The notes beneath the pieces were generated by a model. That model saw nothing but the letters and a program-made list of their open reading frames with translations. It had not been told where the DNA came from and ran no database searches. From NCBI GenBank assembly GCA_019240375.1, contig JAFAYN010000059.1, forward strand, positions 1 to 8,640: 8,640 bases of DNA. Reading direction: 5' to 3'. The stretch's first letter is position 1, and each line of letters opens with the position of its first letter. Shown here in pieces: positions 1 through 6,000 of the stretch. Position numbers and translations under genes: made by a program. This stretch comes from Gemmatimonadota bacterium. Lineage in GTDB: Bacteria; Gemmatimonadota; Gemmatimonadetes; Longimicrobiales; Longimicrobiaceae.

Positions 1-3000
1 CGGCGCGCCAGCGCACCCGGTCGCCGGTGCGGTACATCCGCGCGCCGGCCTCACCCGAGAATGGGTCGGGGAGGAAGACGGTGGCGGTCGAGTCGGGGCG
101 CCCCAGGTAGCCGCGCGCCACCTGCACCCCGCCGACGTACAGCTCGCCCGGGATCCCCACCGGGACAGGGTTCAGCCACGCGTCCAGCACGTACAGGCGC
201 ACGTTCTCCACCGCGCGCCCGATCGGCGGGGGGAGCGTCGGGTCGGAGGTTTCCACCACCGTCACGCGCACGCTCGTCTCGGTCGGCCCGTACCCGTTGT
301 AGAAGCGCCGTCCCGGCGCCCAGCGCGCGACCACCTCCGCGCCGCACGCCTCGCCCCCGCTCATCACCGCCTCCAGCTCCGGCAGCTCCGCCGGGGGCGT
401 GGCCGCCAGCGCCGACGGGGTGAACTTGGCGTGCGTCACCCGCCGGTCGCGCAGGAACCGCGTCAGCGCCTCGCCGGGGAGGGTCTCCTCCCGCCGGCCC
501 ACCACCAGCTCGGCCCCGAAGCAGAGCGCGGTGAACAGGTCCAGCACGGAAGCGTCGAAGTGTAGCGGCGCGAACAGGAGGACCCGCGCCCCCGCCCCGA
601 TCCGGTAGGCGCCGGCGAACGCCCGGATCGCGTTGACCGCGCCCCGGTGGGGGACCAGCACCCCCTTGGGCTGCCCGGTGGAGCCGGAGGTGTAGATCAC
701 GTACGCCAGGTTGTCGGGATCGACCGTGACGGCGGGCGGCTCCGGGCTTTCCCCGCCAATGCGCCCGGCCTCGGCGTCCACGCGCAGGAGCGGCACGCCC
801 GTGCCCTCCAGGCGCCCGGCAAGCGCGGCCTGGGTCAGCAGCAGCACCGGGGCGGCGTCGCGGAGCACGTACTCGCGGCGCTCGGCCGGCAGCTCCGGGT
901 CGAGCGGCAGGTAGGCGCCGCCGGCCAGGAGCACCCCCAGCACGGCGATGACCGCTTCCGGCGCCGGCTCCATGGAGATCCCCACGCGGACCTCGGGGCC
1001 GACCCCCTCGCGGCGCAGGAGGTTGGCGAGCCGGGAGGCGCGCCGGAACAGCTCCGCGTAGGTGAGCCCTTCCTCCCCGGAGTCGAGCGCGGGTGCGTCC
1101 GGGGTGCGCGCCACCTGTGCGCGCACGAGGTCGTGGATGCACGCCTGTCCCGCGGCGTCCGTCGCCGCCCCGGCGCCGATCCGCAGGAGGTGCGCGCTTT
1201 CGGCGTCGCTCAGCAGCGACGCCTCGGAGGCGCGCAGCCGCAGCCCCGCCGCCATCGCCCCCAGGACCCGCTCCAGGTGCCCGGCGATGCGCGCCGCCGT
1301 CCCCGCGTCGTACAGCCCCGCGCGGTAGGCGAGCATCCCGGCGAGCGCCTCGCCCCCGTCCAGCACGGTCAGGTTCAGGTCGTACTTGGTCGCTCCCGTC
1401 CCCCCCGCGAACGGCTCCAGCTCCACCCCGCCCGGCGCCGGCCGCTCCTCGCCTCCCCCCACGCGGTCCAGGGCGAAGAGCACCTGGAAGACCGGGGTGT
1501 GGGTGAGGCTACGCTCCACGTTCAGCTCGTCGACCAGGCGCTCGAAAGGGAGCTCCTGGTGGGTGTACGCCCCCAGCGCCGCCTCGCGCACCCGCCCCAG
1601 CAGCTCGCTCCAGGTGGGATTGCCCCCCAGGTCCACGCGCAGGGGGAGCATGTTGACGAAGAAGCCGATCAGCCCCTCCACCTCGCGCCGGGTACGCCCG
1701 GCCACGGGGGTGCCGACCACCACGTCCTCCCCGCCCGCGTAGCGCCCCAGCAGGCTCTGCCAGGCGGCGAGCAGGGTCATGAACAGCGTCCCGCCCTCCC
1801 GCCGCGACAGCGCCCGGAGCCCGTCCGACAGCTCCGGGGCGAGGCGGAAGCGGTGGCTCCCCGCCCTCGGGCTCGGCCTGGCGGAGCGCGGGCGGTCGGT
1901 GGGGATCGCGATCAGCGGGGGCGCCCCGGCGAGGCGCTCCTTCCAGTAGCCGATCTGCTCGTCCAGGATCTCGCCGCGGAACCACTCACGCTGCCAGACG
2001 GCGTAGTCCGCGTACTGCACCGGCAGCTCGGGGAGCTTCGCCGCCTCACCCCGGACCGCGGCGGCGTAGAGGGCGAAGACCTCCCGCGTCAGCACCTCCA
2101 TGCTCCAGGCGTCGCTGACCACGTGGTGCATGGTGAAGCAGAGCACGTGGGATTCGTCGTCCAGACGCAGCAGGGCGGCGCGGAGGAGCGGCCCGCGCGC
2201 CAGGTCGAAGGGGCGCACCGCGTCCGCCCGGGCCAGGCTCTCCGCCTCGGCCCGACGCGCGGGCTCCGGAAGACCCCGCAGGTCGACCACCGGGAGCGGC
2301 ACCGGGAGGGATGCGTGGACGACCTGCACGGGCACTCCGTCGTGCTCCGCGAAGACGGTGCGCAGCGTCTCATGCCGCGCCACCAGCGCGTCCAGAGCGG
2401 CACGGAGCGCGGCCACGTCGAGCGCCCCACGCAGGCGCAGCACGTTGGGGAGGTTGTAGGCGGGGCTCCCCGGCTCGATCCGGTCCACCACCCAGAGCCG
2501 CTGCTGCGCGAACGACAGCGGCAGCGGCTCCCCGTCCCTCGGGACCCGCACGATCGGCGGCGCCGCGGGGGCGCCGTCGCTCCGCAGCTCCTCGACGCGC
2601 CGGGCCAGCGCCGCCACCGTCGGCGCCTCGAAGAGCGCCCGCAGCGGCACCTCGGTCCCGAACGCCTGGCGCATCCGCGACACCACCTGCGTCGCGAGGA
2701 GCGAGTGCCCGCCCAGCTCGAAGAAGTTGTCCCCGGTCCCCACCCGCTCCAGGCGCAGCACCTCCGCCCAGATCCCGCTCAGCACCTCCTCCGTGGCCGT
2801 GCGGGGCGCGACGTACTCGGCGTCGCTCCCCTGTTCCGGAGCCGGGAGCGCGCGCCGGTCCACCTTGCCGTTGGCGTTCAGCGGCAGCCGCTCCAGCATC
2901 ACGAAGGCGCCCGGCACCATGTGCTCCGGGAGACGGGCCGCCAGCCGCGCCCGCAGCTCCCCGGCCGGAAGCTCCGCCCCCTCCTCAGGGACCACGTAGG

Positions 3001-6000
3001 CGACCAGCCGCTTCCGCCCCGGCGCGTCCTCCCGCACCGCCACGACGGCTTCGCGCACGGCGGGGATCTCCAGCAGGGCGGCCTCGACCTCGCCGGGCTC
3101 GATGCGGAAGCCGCGCACCTTGACCTGCTGGTCGATGCGGCCCAGGAACTCCAGCTCGCCGTCGGGACGCCGCCGCCCCCGGTCGCCGCTCCGGTACAGG
3201 CGCGCCCCCGCCTCGCCCCCGAACCCATCGGACACGAAGCGCTCGGCCGTCAGCTCCGGACGCCCCAGGTACCCCCGGGCCACCCCGGCGCCCCCGATCC
3301 ACACCTCCCCGGGCAGACCGTCCGGGAGCAGGTTCCCCCACGCGTCGACCACGTACATCGCCGCGCCGGGGAGCGGACGCCCCAGCCGCTGCCACCCCGG
3401 GCGCTCGCCCGGCCGCAGCGGAGTGGCCGAGCACACGATGGTCGTTTCGGTCGGACCGTACAGCGCCCACACCCGGGCGGACGGGAAGGCCGACCGCATC
3501 TGCTCCAGCAGGTCGGGCGGGATGGCGTCGCCGCCGACGAACGCGTGCCGCACCCCCGGCAGCGTCCCCGGCCCGGCCTGCACCCGCTGCACGATCTCGC
3601 GCATCAGCGCGGGGACGGCGTCCACCGCGTCCACCCGCTCCAGCTCCTCCACCAGCCGCTCCACGTCGCGCACCGTGTCGCGGCCCAGCAGCCGGACCTC
3701 GCCGCCGGCGAGCAGCGGGGCGAAGACCTCGAACGCCCAGATGTCGAAGGCGCAGCTCGCGAGCACCGGGAACACCTCGCCCGCGCCGAGCCCGAAGGTG
3801 TCGCGCATCGCCAGCAGGATGCTCACGAAGCCGGAGTGCTCGACCACGACGCCCTTGGGCCGGCCGGTGGAGCCGGAGGTGTAGACGACGTACGCCGCGT
3901 TGCGCATCTCCACGCCGCTCGCCGACGCCCATTCCGGCGCCGCGTCGATCGCCTCGCGCTCCTCGTCCAGGCGGACGATCCGCCCCGCGAACGGGGGAAG
4001 CCCCCGCGCCGCCGGGGAAGCGGTGAGCAGGACGGCGGCGCCGGAGTCGGCCAGCGTGTACGCCAGCCGCTCCGCCGGGTAGGCAGGATCAAGCGGGACG
4101 TACGCGCCGCCCGCTTTGAGCACGCCGAGCACGGCCACGACCAGATCCACCCCGCGCTCCAGGCACACCCCCACCCGCGCTTCCGGTCCCACGCCCAGCG
4201 CGCGCAGGTGGCTCGCCAGCCGGCCGGCGGCGCGCTCCAGCTCCGCGAAGGTCAGCGATCCACTCTCCGCGGAGACCGCCACCGAGTCGGGCGTGCGCGC
4301 GGCCTGGCGCGCGACCAGCTCGTGCACGCACTCGCGCGGAAGCTCCCCGGCGGGGGTGCGGGAGCCGGCCACGAGCTGCGCCCGCTCGCCCTCGCGCAGC
4401 AGCGACAGCTCCGACAGGCGCCGTCCGGGCCCGGCCGCGAGCGCTTCCAGGACGACCTGGAGGTGCCCGGCCATCCGCTCGATCGTCGCCGCCTCGAACA
4501 GCGCCGCGCGGTACACCAGCGTCCCGCGCAGCGCCGTCCCGTCGTCCGCCACGGCGAGGTCCAGGTCGAACTTGGAAACTCCCCCGCCGCCCAGGAAGGG
4601 CTCCGGCTCGACCTCGCCCAGGCGCGGGAGCCCGCCGCTCCCGTCCCCGTGGCTCAGCGCGAAGGCCGCCTGGAAGACCGGAGTGTGGGTCAGGCTGCGC
4701 TCCACGCCCAGCTCCTCCACCAGCCGCTCGAAGGGGATGTCCTGGTGGTCGAACGCGCCCAGCACCGTCGCCCGCACCCGGCCCAGCAGCCCGGTCCAGG
4801 TGGGATCGCCGGACAGGTCGGCGCGCAGCACCAGCATGTTGACGAAGAAGCCGATCAGCCCCTCCACCTCGTGCCGGGTCCGCCCCGCGACCGCGCTCCC
4901 GACCACCACGTCGTCCTGCCCAGCCCAGCGCCCCAGCAGCGCCTGCCACCCGGCGAGCACGGTCATGAACAGCGTCGCCCCCTCGCGCCTCGCCAGCTCG
5001 CGGAGCCCCCGCACCGCCCCGTCCGACAGGGTGAAGGCGTACCCTCCCGCCCGCGCCCCCACCCCCGCCCGGCGCGGCCGGTCGGTGGGGATCTCCAGCA
5101 GCGGCGGGGCGCCGGCCAGGCGCTCCTTCCAGTAGCCGACCTGCGCGTCCAGGGCCGCGCCGTCGAGCCAGCCGCGCTGCCAGACGGCGTAGTCGGCGTA
5201 CTGCACCGGCAATTCCGGGAGCGGCGAGGGCTCGCCGCGGCGGAAGGCGGTGTAGAGCGCGGACACCTCGCGCACCAGCACCTCCATGCTCCACCCGTCG
5301 CTGACCACGTGGTGCATGGTGAAGCAGAGCACGTGGTCGTCGCCCGCGAGCCGCAGCAGCAGGGTGCGCAGGAGCGGTCCGCGCGCCAGGTCGAAGGGGC
5401 GGAGCCCCTCCTCGGCCGCGAGCCGCCGCGCGGCAGGCTCCGGGTCCGGCAGGCGGCGCAGGTCCACCGCCGGGAGGTGCGCCCGGCCGACTTCCCGGAC
5501 GACCTGCGCCGGCTCGCCGTCGCGCTCGGTGAAGACCGTGCGCAGCGCCTCGTGCCGCCGCACCAGCTCGTCCAGCGCGCCGCGCAGCGCGCCGACGTCC
5601 AGGCTCCCCCGCAGGCGGAGCGCGTACGCCATGTTGTAGGCCGGGCTCCCCGGCTCCAGCCGGTCGATCAGCCAGAGCCGCCGCTGCGCGAACGACAGCG
5701 GCAGACCCGCGGCGCCGTCCCTGGGCGCCCGCGCGATCGGCGGCGCGGCCCCGTCGGCGCCGGCCCGCCGCGCCGCTTCCACGCTCCCGGCCAGGCGGGC
5801 CACGGTGGGCGCCTCGAAGACCAGCCGGATGGGAAGGTCGACCCCGAGCGCTTCCGCCACCCGCGAAACGACCCGGTTGGCCACGAGCGAGTGCCCGCCC
5901 AGCTCGAAGAAGTCGTCGTGCACCCCCACCCGCTCCACTCCCAGCACCTCGCTCCAGATGCCGCAGAGGACTTCCTCCGCGGCGGTGCGCGGCGCCACGT

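Larger units (their letters stand above)
1205..2524 (-). other. Condensation domain C3 with HHxxxDA active-site variant
   Basis: This domain joins the chain on PCP2 to the residue activated by A3. It starts at LPLSFAQQRLW and runs about 440 residues. The active-site motif reads HHVVSDAWS: His2171-His2172 and Asp2176 are intact, but the usual Gly is Ala at residue 2177 (codon at 2108-2110, GCC). Other motifs are YADYAVWQR, VAGRT, IGFFVNMLPLR and HQELPFERLVDEL, all as in C2, which again suggests an L-donor condensation domain. Because both His residues and the Asp remain, the domain is probably active. The Gly is generally viewed as structural rather than catalytic, and Ala is a conservative change. 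I believe other NRPS condensation domains carry the same variant but cannot confirm it here. The domain is otherwise complete and in frame. Confidence 0.94.
4395..5704 (-). other. Condensation domain C2, probable LCL type
   Basis: This domain joins the chain on PCP1 to the residue activated by A2. It starts at LPLSFAQRRLW (motif C1) and runs about 436 residues. The active-site motif is HHVVSDGWS, with His1109-His1110 and Asp1114; codons for the HHxxxDG core occupy 5294-5314. Other motifs are YADYAVWQR (near 5180-5206), VGSAVAGRTRHEVEGLIGFFVNML (split around 4860, read as VAGRT then IGFFVNML) and HQDIPFERLVEEL (near 4705-4745). These are the forms typical of condensation domains that accept an L-configured donor. 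The absence of an upstream epimerization domain in this window is consistent with that. The domain is a close paralogue of C3 in the next module, including long stretches of near-identical DNA. The LCL class call is inference from motifs, not from a tree. Confidence 0.94.

Noticed and set aside
2102..2131. C3 as an inactive condensation domain because its motif departs from HHxxxDG.
   Set aside because: The catalytic second His and the Asp are present, and only the Gly is replaced by Ala, a conservative change. The rest of the domain is intact, so inactivity is not supported.
2985..3932. Minus-strand open frame of 315 codons, and similar ones at 51-1142 and 1509-1985.
   Set aside because: These lie in the wrong frame relative to the motifs, with low-complexity Arg/Gly/Ala-rich translations. 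They are shadows of the A2, A3 and C3 domains.
4116..5135. Plus-strand open frame of 339 codons, with many shorter plus-strand frames elsewhere (for example 2311-3123 and 5805-6458).
   Set aside because: They are antisense to conserved NRPS domains, are rich in Ser, Arg, Pro and Ala, and show no domain motif. Paralogous antisense frames recur at equivalent places in C2 and C3 only because the sense sequence is repeated.
2091..5336. The repeated blocks as a transposon, insertion sequence or CRISPR-like repeat.
   Set aside because: The copies lie at the same place in homologous domains, in frame and 1062 codons apart. There is no transposase, terminal inverted repeat or spacer pattern, so they are paralogous module sequences.
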